From positions 1 to 5,055 of the forward strand of contig JAHQWF010000106.1 of the NCBI GenBank assembly GCA_029856055.1: a DNA stretch of 5,055 nucleotides. The letters run 5' to 3'. The stretch is from Candidatus Njordarchaeota archaeon (GTDB taxonomy: Archaea > Asgardarchaeota > Njordarchaeia > Njordarchaeales > Njordarchaeaceae). Below, in pieces: positions 1 through 5,055 of this stretch. The notes below the pieces were generated by a model, which had not been told where the DNA came from, did not search any database, and saw nothing but the letters and a program-made list of their open reading frames with translations. How positions within the stretch are numbered: the first letter of the stretch is position 1; every line of letters begins with the position of its first letter. The position numbers were made by a program, and so were the translations under genes.

Positions 1-1302
1 ATAATCAGCTATCATTTGTTTTTTTGCATCTTTCTCAATATTTGTAGTCTGTGATCCCATTAGCTCAGCCAATCTCTTCTCTAAATGTTTTCTAATAACG
101 TCTCTGATGTTTTTTCCTAAGAGCACGTCTCTTTTTATCTCTTCTTCATTAAGCTCGATTGGTAGATATGACAATATATTATCGATTTTCTGGAACATGT
201 TTTTATATTTTCTATATGCCAAAATAGCGGCTATTAAAGCATCTCTTTCGTGTGAATTAGAGACATCCAAATTTAATTGCCTAATTATTTCGTTTTTTTC
301 GGATATACTAATGGTGTGCTTCGGAGTATAACAGAGGGCACCTGTCTTGCTGCATAATTTCTCCACGAATTGTGGGACTTTAGGAACATCAGTAGCAATA
401 ATTACTGGTCTTCCTACTTCGTATATTTTCTCCACTAACGAAGTTAAACCAAAGTTCTTTTTGCTCTCTACATACAATATTTTCCCAGAAAGATCTAGAA
501 TAGCTAATCCAGTTGTTTCCCCAGGATCTATCCCACATATAAGTAATTTCTTTGAGAATATACTTTTAGATGCTGGTAGAGAGATAAGCCTCTCGGTTTC
601 AATTGGTTTAAGATCAATTCTGAACAAGTCACCATGATATCTGCTTACTACTTTCTTAACAGATTCAAATGGAGCATAGACTATAAATTTTGCGCTTTTA
701 AACCCAAAATCTCCCTCCCTATAGTATAGATCGTATTTTAAGTTATTTTTGTCAAGTATATCAGCTATCTCTCTAGTTGCTCTCTGAATCACTGAAGCAA
801 TGACTCTAGCGTATTTAGATTGATGTTGACCACCTTCTCCTAATGATCTTGTTCTAGTAATAGTGATCTCTGTAATATCCTCGAATATTTTCATTTCAGC
901 CCCTACACCTTGTAAGGCTAGTCTAGCACATATTTCGGCAGTTTTTTCTGGGGAGATTTTTGATAAGTTATTAAAACCGTGTATCTTAGCTAGCTGAGCC
1001 AGCTTTATCTCTTTTCCTAGAGGTCCAGTTACTTGTATTAGTTTAATTCTTGTTTTCCGGATGAAATTCGTTATTTCGTCTGTAGAAGGAAATAATTCAA
1101 ATACATTATCTATAGCAATAGTTTTAACACGGAACTTCTTGATTAAATCTATTATCTCACTTCGCTTAATTTCAGATTCAAATATTTTATTTCCAGATCC
1201 ATCAAGTATAACAGCTGCATACATCGGATTTTGTCTGTCACCTGGTAAAATGTCTAAGCCAAGTATAAGCCCCGTAGATTTCCTTTGCAAGCATCGCACC
1301 AT
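1..1302 (-). CDS. DUF460 / COG2433 RuvC-like RNase H-fold protein, N-terminal 434 residues (partial, runs off left edge)
   Basis: The minus strand is open from the ATG at 1302-1300 to base 1 without a stop, giving 434 residues, so the C-terminus is missing. I recognise the archaeal DUF460 (COG2433) family, annotated as possible nucleases of the RuvC/YqgF RNase H fold; the exact activity is not established to my knowledge. Residues about 11-130 look like a first RNase H-like unit (LILGLD at 12-17, TIAIDN at 61-66). A family-type segment GEGGQHQSKYARV lies at 155-167. A second RNase H-like unit starts with GIDPGETTGLAI (257-268, Asp259), continues with IIATDVPKVP (301-310, Asp305) and ends with HERDALIAAILAY (351-363, Glu352/Asp354), the expected pattern of acidic catalytic residues. 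After about 365 the chain turns charged and helical (EKRLAEL at 408-414), as expected before the long coiled coil of this family. An in-frame TGA (1338-1336) lies upstream and no other ATG, GTG or TTG lies between, so the start is well supported. The gene is divergent from ftsY. Confidence 0.88.
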   Translation of the reverse strand, partial: MVRCLQRKSTGLILGLDILPGDRQNPMYAAVILDGSGNKIFESEIKRSEIIDLIKKFRVKTIAIDNVFELFPSTDEITNFIRKTRIKLIQVTGPLGKEIKLAQLAKIHGFNNLSKISPEKTAEICARLALQGVGAEMKIFEDITEITITRTRSLGEGGQHQSKYARVIASVIQRATREIADILDKNNLKYDLYYREGDFGFKSAKFIVYAPFESVKKVVSRYHGDLFRIDLKPIETERLISLPASKSIFSKKLLICGIDPGETTGLAILDLSGKILYVESKKNFGLTSLVEKIYEVGRPVIIATDVPKVPQFVEKLCSKTGALCYTPKHTISISEKNEIIRQLNLDVSNSHERDALIAAILAYRKYKNMFQKIDNILSYLPIELNEEEIKRDVLLGKNIRDVIRKHLEKRLAELMGSQTTNIEKDAKKQMIADY

Positions 1303-1322
1303 TATTACAATATATATCCTCC

Positions 1323-1331
1323 TATTTATAA
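1323..1331 (-). promoter_or_regulatory. TATA box of the DUF460 gene, spacing suggests a leaderless mRNA
   Basis: On the minus strand the sequence TTATAAATA is centred about 25 nt before the ATG at 1302. That is the usual archaeal TATA-to-transcription-start distance, so transcription should start at or next to the ATG. A GGAGG (1322-1318, minus strand) lies between TATA and ATG, but 15 nt from the start codon, which is far for a Shine-Dalgarno site, and it would not be in a leaderless transcript. The promoter call rests on sequence and spacing only. Confidence 0.55.
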
Positions 1332-1444
1332 TAGTTCATAATGTAACTTGATGTTTTTAAACTTCAATATATCAGCTTTAGAAAACTCACTATATGGGTA
1401 AGTTATAGTTTTTAGTTTAAGGCATATTAAGCCGTATTGAGTAA

Positions 1445-1500
1445 TTTTAAGGCATCAGAGGAATAGTTCTCGCCCTCACACCTATGAAAAAGCCTTAAAA
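1445..1500. repeat. 9-bp inverted repeat TTTTAAGGC / GCCTTAAAA with an extra upstream half-site
   Basis: TTTTAAGGC at 1445-1453 is matched exactly by its reverse complement GCCTTAAAA at 1492-1500, with 38 bases between. A further direct copy of TTTAAGGCAT lies at 1416-1425, 30 bp before the equivalent bases of the second copy (1446-1455). It could be the base of a stem-loop RNA or a set of protein-binding half-sites. No function is assigned. Confidence 0.5.
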
Positions 1501-1519
1501 AGCACGCAGATTGAGAAGA

Positions 1520-1538
1520 GAGGCAGTACATCTGCCTC
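1520..1538. repeat. perfect hairpin, 7-bp stem and 5-nt loop
   Basis: GAGGCAG (1520-1526), loop TACAT, CTGCCTC (1532-1538) form a perfect 7-bp stem that is GC-rich against an AT-rich background. There is no U-tract directly after it on either strand, so it is not a typical terminator. It could be part of a structured RNA or a protein-binding palindrome. Confidence 0.5.
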
Positions 1539-1592
1539 ACAAGTGAATCATTTATAAACGTAATTGATTAAATTGACTTCACTTCACTATCA

Positions 1593-1607
1593 GTAAAAAC
1601 TTAAATA
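1593..1607 (+). promoter_or_regulatory. candidate BRE/TATA core promoter inside the intergenic region
   Basis: GTAAAAACTTAAATA combines a purine-rich BRE-like stretch (GTAAAA) with a TATA-like CTTAAATA at 1600-1607, a good fit to crenarchaeal core promoters. A transcript would start near 1629. No open frame with a ribosome binding site follows, so if the promoter is active its product would be a non-coding RNA or a long leader reading towards ftsY. AT-rich DNA produces such matches by chance, hence the modest confidence. Confidence 0.35.
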
Positions 1608-1616
1608 CCTTAACCC

Positions 1617-1637
1617 GACTTCACCCGAGTGTAAGTC
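1617..1637. repeat. hairpin GACTTCAC / GTG-T-AAGTC with CCGA loop
   Basis: GACTTCAC (1617-1624), loop CCGA (1625-1628) and GTGTAAGTC (1629-1637) form an 8-bp stem with one bulged T at 1632. The right arm extended to 1641 (AAGTCAATT) is also the exact reverse complement of AATTGACTT at 1571-1579, so two mutually exclusive pairings are possible. A further small hairpin, TGAACG-TCAT-CGTTCA, follows at 1649-1664. Confidence 0.45.
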
Positions 1638-1693
1638 AATTGTTTAAATGAACGTCATCGTTCAAATTAGCCGCTGTATATCTCGAGTGGAAG

Positions 1694-1724
1694 TGATAAG
1701 TTATTAAAACCATGTATCTTAACT
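1694..1724. repeat. 31-bp near-copy of DUF460 coding sequence (parent at 961-991)
   Basis: Bases 1694-1724 match bases 961-991 at 29 of 31 positions in the same orientation: 18 identical bases, one G/A difference, nine identical, another G/A difference, then two identical. The parent encodes DUF460 residues 105-114 (AKIHGFNNLS). Read on the minus strand, the copy would give VKIHGFNNLS, one difference silent and one Ala to Val, but the frame closes with stops on both sides. The match is far too long for chance. It is therefore a duplicated fragment, either a relic or something with an RNA role. Confidence 0.85.
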
Positions 1725-1760
1725 CATAAAAATTAATGACCTAATGCTCATAAAAATTAA
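1723..1760. repeat. 14-bp direct repeat CTCATAAAAATTAA, two copies
   Basis: CTCATAAAAATTAA occurs exactly at 1723-1736 and 1747-1760, a 24-bp period with a 10-bp gap. The first copy begins inside the last two bases of the 31-bp DUF460-derived segment, so the two structures abut. Two copies are too few for a CRISPR array and the unit too short. Confidence 0.7.
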
Positions 1761-1785
1761 CAAATATGGATGGAGCGGAGAACGG

Positions 1786-1793
1786 TTTATAAG
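1786..1793 (+). promoter_or_regulatory. TATA box of the ftsY-aminotransferase operon
   Basis: TTTATAAG follows a purine-rich GGAGCGGAGAAC stretch that could hold the BRE. Transcription would start near 1812-1816, leaving a leader of about 40-45 nt before the ftsY ATG at 1857 and including its purine-rich ribosome binding site. A 13-bp palindrome (1795-1807) sits between the TATA box and the predicted start, where a bound repressor would block initiation. Confidence 0.6.
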
Positions 1794-1794
1794 T

Positions 1795-1807
1795 CAAAGT
1801 AACTTTG
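1795..1807. promoter_or_regulatory. palindrome CAAAGT-A-ACTTTG downstream of the ftsY TATA box, candidate operator
   Basis: This is a perfect 6+1+6 palindrome placed between the TATA box and the predicted transcription start. TAAGTCAA overlaps its left edge (1790-1797) and recurs 31 bp later (1821-1828), also at 1632-1639, with an inverted AAGTCAA in 1573-1579. The position suits an operator. No binding protein can be named. Confidence 0.3.
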
Positions 1808-1841
1808 TATTATGAGTGATTAAGTCAAAATCCATTATATT

Positions 1842-1848
1842 AAAGGGG
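1842..1848 (+). promoter_or_regulatory. purine-rich ribosome binding site of ftsY
   Basis: AAAGGGG ends 8 nt before the ATG at 1857. It is only a moderate match to the archaeal GGAGGTGAT consensus, but its position fits. An in-frame TAA at 1821-1823, with no other start codon after it, fixes the ATG. Confidence 0.5.
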
Positions 1849-1856
1849 CATTTACT

Positions 1857-2795
1857 ATGTTCAATAAGCTGAGAGACGCATTTGCTGAATTCATGAAAAC
1901 AATATCTGAGAGGGAGCTATCTGAGAAAGATCTAAGAGGAATATTAAGGAAGCTAGAAATACAATTAATTAGCAATGATGTTGCTGTGGAAGTCGCCAGA
2001 AGTATAACAATGGCTGTCAAGAGAGAACTTTTGGGGTCAAGAGTAAAAAGATTTACCAATATTTCAAATTTAGTAAGGGAGGTGTTAGAAACTAAGATTA
2101 AGCAAATTCTAGTCACAGACAAGAAGATAGATCTTATGAAATTAGCTAAAATCAGAAGAAATAATAATATGAAGGCAATAAAAAATAATGGTGAATGGAG
2201 ACCTCTCGTTATATTATTTCTTGGGCCGAATGGATCTGGAAAGACAACAACTATAGCTAAGATAGCTTGGTTATCCAAGAAAAATAATCTGTACCCTGTT
2301 TTAGTTGCAAGCGATACTTTTAGAGCAGGTGCAATAGAACAATTAGAAAAGCATGCGAAGAATTTAGGTATACCCATAGTTAAAAGGCCTTACAGAAGTG
2401 ACCCGGCATCGGTTGCTTATGATGCAATTATGCATGCTAAAGCGAGAAAGCGTGACATGGTTCTAATAGATACCGCAGGTCGATTAGGCACGAATATTGA
2501 TTTGATGGAAGAAATGAAAAAAATTGCTCGGGTGGCTAAGCCAGATTTAAAAATTCTTGTAGCTGATGCATTAGCTGGTAATGATCTAGTAGTTCAAGCA
2601 CGTGAATTTGATAAATATGTAGGAGTTGATGGAAATATATTAACTAAGGTAGATGCGGATGTAAAAGGGGGGGCTGCGCTTACTATCACATATATTACAA
2701 ATGCACCAATTCTTTATATAGGAATAGGTCAAAGATATAGTGATCTCATATCCTTTGATGTAGATTGGTTTATTAAGAAGATATTGGGTGATTAA
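1857..2795 (+). CDS. ftsY: FtsY, signal recognition particle receptor GTPase
   Basis: FtsY is the SRP receptor. It binds GTP, docks SRP54-ribosome complexes at the cytoplasmic membrane and hydrolyses GTP together with SRP54 to hand the nascent chain to the Sec translocon. The 312 residues show an N-terminal helical N domain (about 1-105) and an NG-type GTPase domain: P-loop GPNGSGKTT (123-131), DTFRAGAIEQL (153-163), DTAGRLG (205-211), DALAGND (237-243), TKVDADVKGGAAL (263-275) and the closing GIGQRYSDL (289-297). DALAGND and the ending right after the G domain, with no methionine-rich M domain, mark it as FtsY and not SRP54. It lacks the long acidic N-terminal A domain of E. coli FtsY, as archaeal homologues commonly do; the basic N-domain face probably provides membrane contact (inference). 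No transmembrane segment is seen. Bases 2667-2673 are a run of seven G in the conserved KGG codons; the frame stays intact. It is the first gene of a tight two-gene operon. Confidence 0.96.
   Translation: MFNKLRDAFAEFMKTISERELSEKDLRGILRKLEIQLISNDVAVEVARSITMAVKRELLGSRVKRFTNISNLVREVLETKIKQILVTDKKIDLMKLAKIRRNNNMKAIKNNGEWRPLVILFLGPNGSGKTTTIAKIAWLSKKNNLYPVLVASDTFRAGAIEQLEKHAKNLGIPIVKRPYRSDPASVAYDAIMHAKARKRDMVLIDTAGRLGTNIDLMEEMKKIARVAKPDLKILVADALAGNDLVVQAREFDKYVGVDGNILTKVDADVKGGAALTITYITNAPILYIGIGQRYSDLISFDVDWFIKKILGD
2786..2792 (+). promoter_or_regulatory. Shine-Dalgarno site of the aminotransferase gene, inside the 3' end of ftsY
   Basis: GGGTGAT matches the core of the archaeal consensus GGAGGTGAT and lies 5 nt before the GTG at 2798. 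It overlaps the last two sense codons of ftsY. Ribosomes finishing ftsY would therefore expose or directly use it, which suggests translational coupling. It supports the GTG start over later codons. Confidence 0.75.
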
Positions 2796-2797
2796 GC

Positions 2798-4039
2798 GTG
2801 GTAAAAATTAGTGATCTGGCTAGATGGATGATCGAGCATCCATCAGCAATAAGAGAAATAATGACTCTTGTTGCTGAGTTTGAGAAGCATCCTGAGAAAT
2901 GGCCAAGAAAACTAATCTATCTAGCTGGGGGTTGGCCTCAAGACCCGCCACCTGAGATATTAAAGGAGAAATTATTAGAAGTAATTAATGATACCGAATT
3001 GTGGAGAAAGGGGGCGAGGTATTCTCCTACAGTGGGATACCCGGACACTATAGAAGCTGTAATAAATTATGAAAAAGAGATATGGAATAGGAATATTACT
3101 CAGGAAAACGTTGTGTTTGGACTTGGAAGTTCCGAGCAAATTGGAGCAGTGTTTCTTGCATTAGTTAATCCAGGAGATGAAGTTATTTTAACATCTCCAG
3201 GTTACTTAAATTATAAACGACAGCTCGATTTAGAATTGAAACTAAAAGCTATAGTAAAGTACTGGAGAATAATAAATGAGGACGCGATATTTGATCCGAA
3301 TTTTGATGATCTCCAAAATAAAATGAGTAACAAAACAAAGCTTATTATTGTTACTACACCTGGTAATCCCGATGGGCAAGTTTGGAGCGACGAGCAAATA
3401 AAAGCCATATTGGATATAGCTGAGGATAATTCTATTTATGTTCTCTTCGATTTAGCCTATAGAGCTTTTATCTTCGATGAAAATAAAATTCCCATGTATT
3501 TATCTAAGACGCCTGGTGAATTTGATATTTGGAGTTGCACTATGAGCAAAGAGCTGAGAATACCAGGATGGAGGGCCTCATACCTAATTATACCTAGCGA
3601 AATAAAGAGAAGTTTAGACACTATTGAACAAGCTAGAACATTAGCGCCCGTAAGTTTAATCCAATTGGTGTTTCAGAGGTTCTTTAATGATAAAACAGCT
3701 TTAAGAAAGCTCTCTCAGTTCTATAGGGAGGGAGCGATCAAATATGGTTCTGTAGCGAACAGAACCGTTTCATTGCTAAAAGATATTCCAAAAATCAATG
3801 TTCTAGAACCGAAAGGGGGATTTTATGTTTTCCTCGATGTCTCTGCGTATGATAAAGATTCCAAAAGGGTCTGGAAGAATCTTATAAACAGTTATCAAGT
3901 AGCTTTGGCTCCAGGGGTGGACTTTAATGGTTTTGAAGGTTGGTTACGGTTATCATTTGCTCCTGTTATAGAATCTACTGAACTTTTAGAAGAAGGTCTC
4001 ATGAGAATTAAGGAGTTCTTTGAATCATATGGCAAGTGA
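2798..4039 (+). CDS. PLP-dependent class I/II aminotransferase (fold type I, aspartate aminotransferase family), substrate unknown
   Basis: The enzyme should move an amino group between an amino acid and a 2-oxo acid using pyridoxal phosphate, in the cytoplasm. The 413 residues have the family's usual length and landmarks: GGWPQDPPPE (44-53) near the N-terminus, GLGSSEQ (108-114) for cofactor phosphate, GDEVILTSPGYLNY (126-139), PGNPDG (188-193, Asn190), Asp218 and Tyr221 in FDLAYRAF, CTMSK with the Schiff-base Lys251, Arg259 in GWRASYL, and Arg384 in GWLRLSFA for the substrate carboxylate. Spacings Asn190-Asp218 (28), Asp218-Tyr221 (3) and Lys251-Arg259 (8) equal those of aspartate aminotransferase (194, 222, 225, 258, 266), so all main catalytic positions are kept. 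PGNPDG replaces the commoner NPNNPTG. The substrate cannot be told from sequence: aspartate, an aromatic amino acid or alanine are all possible. The GTG start is chosen for its Shine-Dalgarno site. It lies two bases after ftsY in the same transcript. Confidence 0.9.
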   Translation: MVKISDLARWMIEHPSAIREIMTLVAEFEKHPEKWPRKLIYLAGGWPQDPPPEILKEKLLEVINDTELWRKGARYSPTVGYPDTIEAVINYEKEIWNRNITQENVVFGLGSSEQIGAVFLALVNPGDEVILTSPGYLNYKRQLDLELKLKAIVKYWRIINEDAIFDPNFDDLQNKMSNKTKLIIVTTPGNPDGQVWSDEQIKAILDIAEDNSIYVLFDLAYRAFIFDENKIPMYLSKTPGEFDIWSCTMSKELRIPGWRASYLIIPSEIKRSLDTIEQARTLAPVSLIQLVFQRFFNDKTALRKLSQFYREGAIKYGSVANRTVSLLKDIPKINVLEPKGGFYVFLDVSAYDKDSKRVWKNLINSYQVALAPGVDFNGFEGWLRLSFAPVIESTELLEEGLMRIKEFFESYGK

Positions 4040-4059
4040 TAACTTGAGGCAAATATGGC

Positions 4060-5055
4060 TTATGTAGGCTTTAGCTTATCAATTATTTGTTCCTGAATTT
4101 CGTCAAGGATTGAATCTAATTTTCTTTCTTTTTCTAACTTTACAGTCATAACAGCAGCTGTTGGATGTCCGCCTCCGATTAAGCCATATTTATCAGAAAT
4201 AACCTTAAAAATGTGTCCTAGATCTATGTGTGGAGTTTTAGATCTGCCTACAATCCTAGTAAGTTTTCTTTTTTTTGAAATAACAAGTGCTATGTCTGCT
4301 CCTAAGCTTATTAGCGAAGATGCTACGGAGGACTCATATGATCCTACAAAAGTTATTGTAATTATTTTATCATTTATTCTAACGATTTTACTTCGTTGGA
4401 TGCCCTTTATTTTCGCGATTTTTTCATCAATACTTTTAGGAATCGCCTTTAGAGCGTTTAGAATTTTAATGTAATTTCCCACGTCAGCGAGGATAGATAA
4501 AATATAGAATGTTTTACTAGTTGCTCTATTTAGAAATGCTGTATCGATGAGAATGCCGCCAATCAAAGCTGATGATAATTCAATATTATTTTCAAGGATG
4601 TGCTTCATTTTCATTGCTAAAATAAATTCGGTAACAATTTCTGATGTAGAGTTATAGGGTTTAATTAGAATGTAATCAATGCCCTCCGCTCTAATTGAAG
4701 TATGGTGATCTATTGCGATAATATATTTTGATACATTAATTATTTCCCGAGCCTCATCTGTTTCTAATCGTAATGGGTCTGAAAAATCAACTAAAACAAC
4801 GCATAATTTCCCAAGATTAGATCTTATTTTGTTCAATATTTCTTCCTTATCTTCACTAAATATAGGAAATTTTAAGTGCTCGATAACATGTTTTAATTCA
4901 CTCGGCAAATGCGGCAGAAATATGCGTGAATTGAATCCTAGATTTGATAATAATTCCTTTAATCCCCAGCAAGATGCATAAGAATCTAAGTCGGGTTGTT
5001 CATGCGGTAAGATTACTATCAAATCGGGCTCAATTTCTTTTAATATAGAAATAAA
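4060..5055 (-). CDS. DHH/DHHA1 family phosphoesterase (RecJ/NrnA-like superfamily), 5' end beyond the window
   Basis: The DHH superfamily uses two metal ions to cut phosphodiester or phosphomonoester bonds; members include RecJ exonucleases, nanoRNases and cyclic-dinucleotide phosphodiesterases. Numbering from the in-frame TTG at 5022, motif I is HEQPDLDSYAS (His7, Asp11, Asp13), motif II VVLVDFSDP (Asp79), motif III IAIDHH (Asp105-His106-His107) and motif IV GGILIDTAFL (Asp160). The C-terminal DHHA1 domain carries GGGHPTAA (283-290). All metal-binding positions are present, so it should be active. The frame stays open upstream of 5022 to the window edge, adding at least 11 residues (FISILKEIEPD). 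These resemble the helix that precedes the first strand in this family, so the true start is probably outside and the TTG is not a start. No membrane segment or extra CBS/DRTGG domain is visible. It converges on the aminotransferase with a 20-bp gap. The substrate (nanoRNA, pAp, single-stranded DNA or another) cannot be decided. Confidence 0.85.
   Translation of the reverse strand, partial: FISILKEIEPDLIVILPHEQPDLDSYASCWGLKELLSNLGFNSRIFLPHLPSELKHVIEHLKFPIFSEDKEEILNKIRSNLGKLCVVLVDFSDPLRLETDEAREIINVSKYIIAIDHHTSIRAEGIDYILIKPYNSTSEIVTEFILAMKMKHILENNIELSSALIGGILIDTAFLNRATSKTFYILSILADVGNYIKILNALKAIPKSIDEKIAKIKGIQRSKIVRINDKIITITFVGSYESSVASSLISLGADIALVISKKRKLTRIVGRSKTPHIDLGHIFKVISDKYGLIGGGHPTAAVMTVKLEKERKLDSILDEIQEQIIDKLKPT
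4117..4135 (+). terminator. T-rich tract, possible terminator for the ftsY-aminotransferase transcript
   Basis: TAATTTTCTTTCTTTTTCT begins about 78 nt after the aminotransferase stop. Archaeal RNA polymerase commonly stops at U-rich tracts without a hairpin. The tract lies inside the antisense strand of the convergent DHH gene, where it encodes Lys/Glu-rich residues, so it may be only coding bias. The gap between the two genes (4040-4059) itself has no T-run or hairpin, so the converging transcripts probably overlap. Confidence 0.25.

Larger units (their letters stand above)
1303..1856. other. 554-bp divergent intergenic region, no convincing gene, many small repeats and promoter-like elements
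   Basis: No open frame of useful length or family match is seen on either strand, and no tRNA, rRNA, SRP RNA, RNase P RNA or CRISPR pattern. In order it holds: the DUF460 promoter (1323-1331, minus); two copies of TTTAAGGCAT (1416-1425 and 1446-1455); an inverted repeat TTTTAAGGC/GCCTTAAAA (1445-1453 and 1492-1500); a hairpin at 1520-1538; a TTTATAAA element at 1551-1558; a BRE/TATA-like element at 1593-1607; hairpins at 1617-1637 and 1649-1664; a 31-bp copy of DUF460 coding sequence (1694-1724); a 14-bp direct repeat (1723-1736 and 1747-1760); and the ftsY promoter (1786-1793). It is unusually long for an archaeal divergent promoter region and could hide a non-coding RNA or be an eroded remnant. 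Which of these it is cannot be settled here. Confidence 0.75.

Noticed and set aside
107..1351. Several plus-strand frames of 74-96 residues
   Set aside because: They are opposite the DUF460 gene, whose motifs and uninterrupted frame identify the minus strand as coding.
1649..1675. GTTCAAAT resembling a tRNA T-loop
   Set aside because: The flanking bases do not form a T-stem and no anticodon or acceptor arm is found nearby; the bases instead form a small TGAACG/CGTTCA hairpin.
1440..1700. Remnant of an IS200/IS605-type element (hairpins, TTTAA motifs)
   Set aside because: No transposase or TnpB fragment is readable on either strand, and no pair of matching ends can be defined; hairpins alone are not enough.
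1648..1707. A 19-residue frame (ATG at 1648, stop at 1705-1707) downstream of the promoter-like element at 1593-1607
   Set aside because: It has no clear ribosome binding site, no recognisable sequence, and overlaps hairpin and gene-copy segments; too short to support as a gene.
1694..1760. CRISPR-like array (31-bp self-matching segment plus two repeats)
   Set aside because: The repeat is 14 bp with a single 10-bp gap, and the self-matching segment is not between repeats; no cas genes are present.
1835..2377. A 180-residue minus-strand open frame
   Set aside because: It lies entirely opposite ftsY, whose conserved motifs prove the plus strand; the frame has no recognisable motifs.
2667..2673. 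Run of seven G in ftsY as a frameshift or slippage site
   Set aside because: The reading frame is intact through the conserved KGG codons and on to a normal C-terminus; the run is explained by adjacent glycine codons.
5020..5022. TTG as the start codon of the DHH protein
   Set aside because: The frame stays open upstream to the window edge and the extra residues look like the expected N-terminal helix, so the real start is probably outside the window.

Overview
The window looks like chromosomal DNA of an AT-rich archaeon, most likely of the Thermoproteota (crenarchaeal lineage). Three things point there: an archaeal-type FtsY without a long acidic N-terminal extension, a DUF460/COG2433 protein (a family known from archaea), and archaeal core promoters (TATA boxes about 25 nt before starts, with a Shine-Dalgarno match inside the operon). 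Genus and species cannot be told from the sequence.

Layout. Bases 1-1302 (minus strand) hold the N-terminal 434 residues of a DUF460 / RuvC-like RNase H-fold protein that runs off the left edge. Bases 1303-1856 are a 554-bp divergent intergenic region with no convincing gene. It is rich in small structures: hairpins, short direct repeats, archaeal promoter-like elements, and a 31-bp stretch (29 identities) copied from the neighbouring DUF460 gene. Bases 1857-2795 (plus) encode FtsY, the signal recognition particle receptor GTPase. Two bases later, 2798-4039 (plus) encodes a fold-type I PLP-dependent aminotransferase with every main catalytic position in place. Its ribosome binding site lies inside the last codons of ftsY, so the two are very probably co-transcribed and translationally coupled. 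Converging from the right, 4060-5055 (minus) encodes a DHH/DHHA1 family phosphoesterase whose true start lies beyond the window.

The four proteins do not form one obvious pathway. FtsY serves membrane protein targeting. The aminotransferase is metabolic with unknown substrate. DUF460 and DHH proteins belong to nuclease or phosphoesterase superfamilies. No mobile element, CRISPR array, tRNA or rRNA was found. No clear new multi-gene system is visible. The part most worth a second look is the 1303-1856 intergenic region, above all the gene-derived 31-bp segment. It lies downstream of a promoter-like element oriented so that a transcript would be antisense to the DUF460 mRNA.
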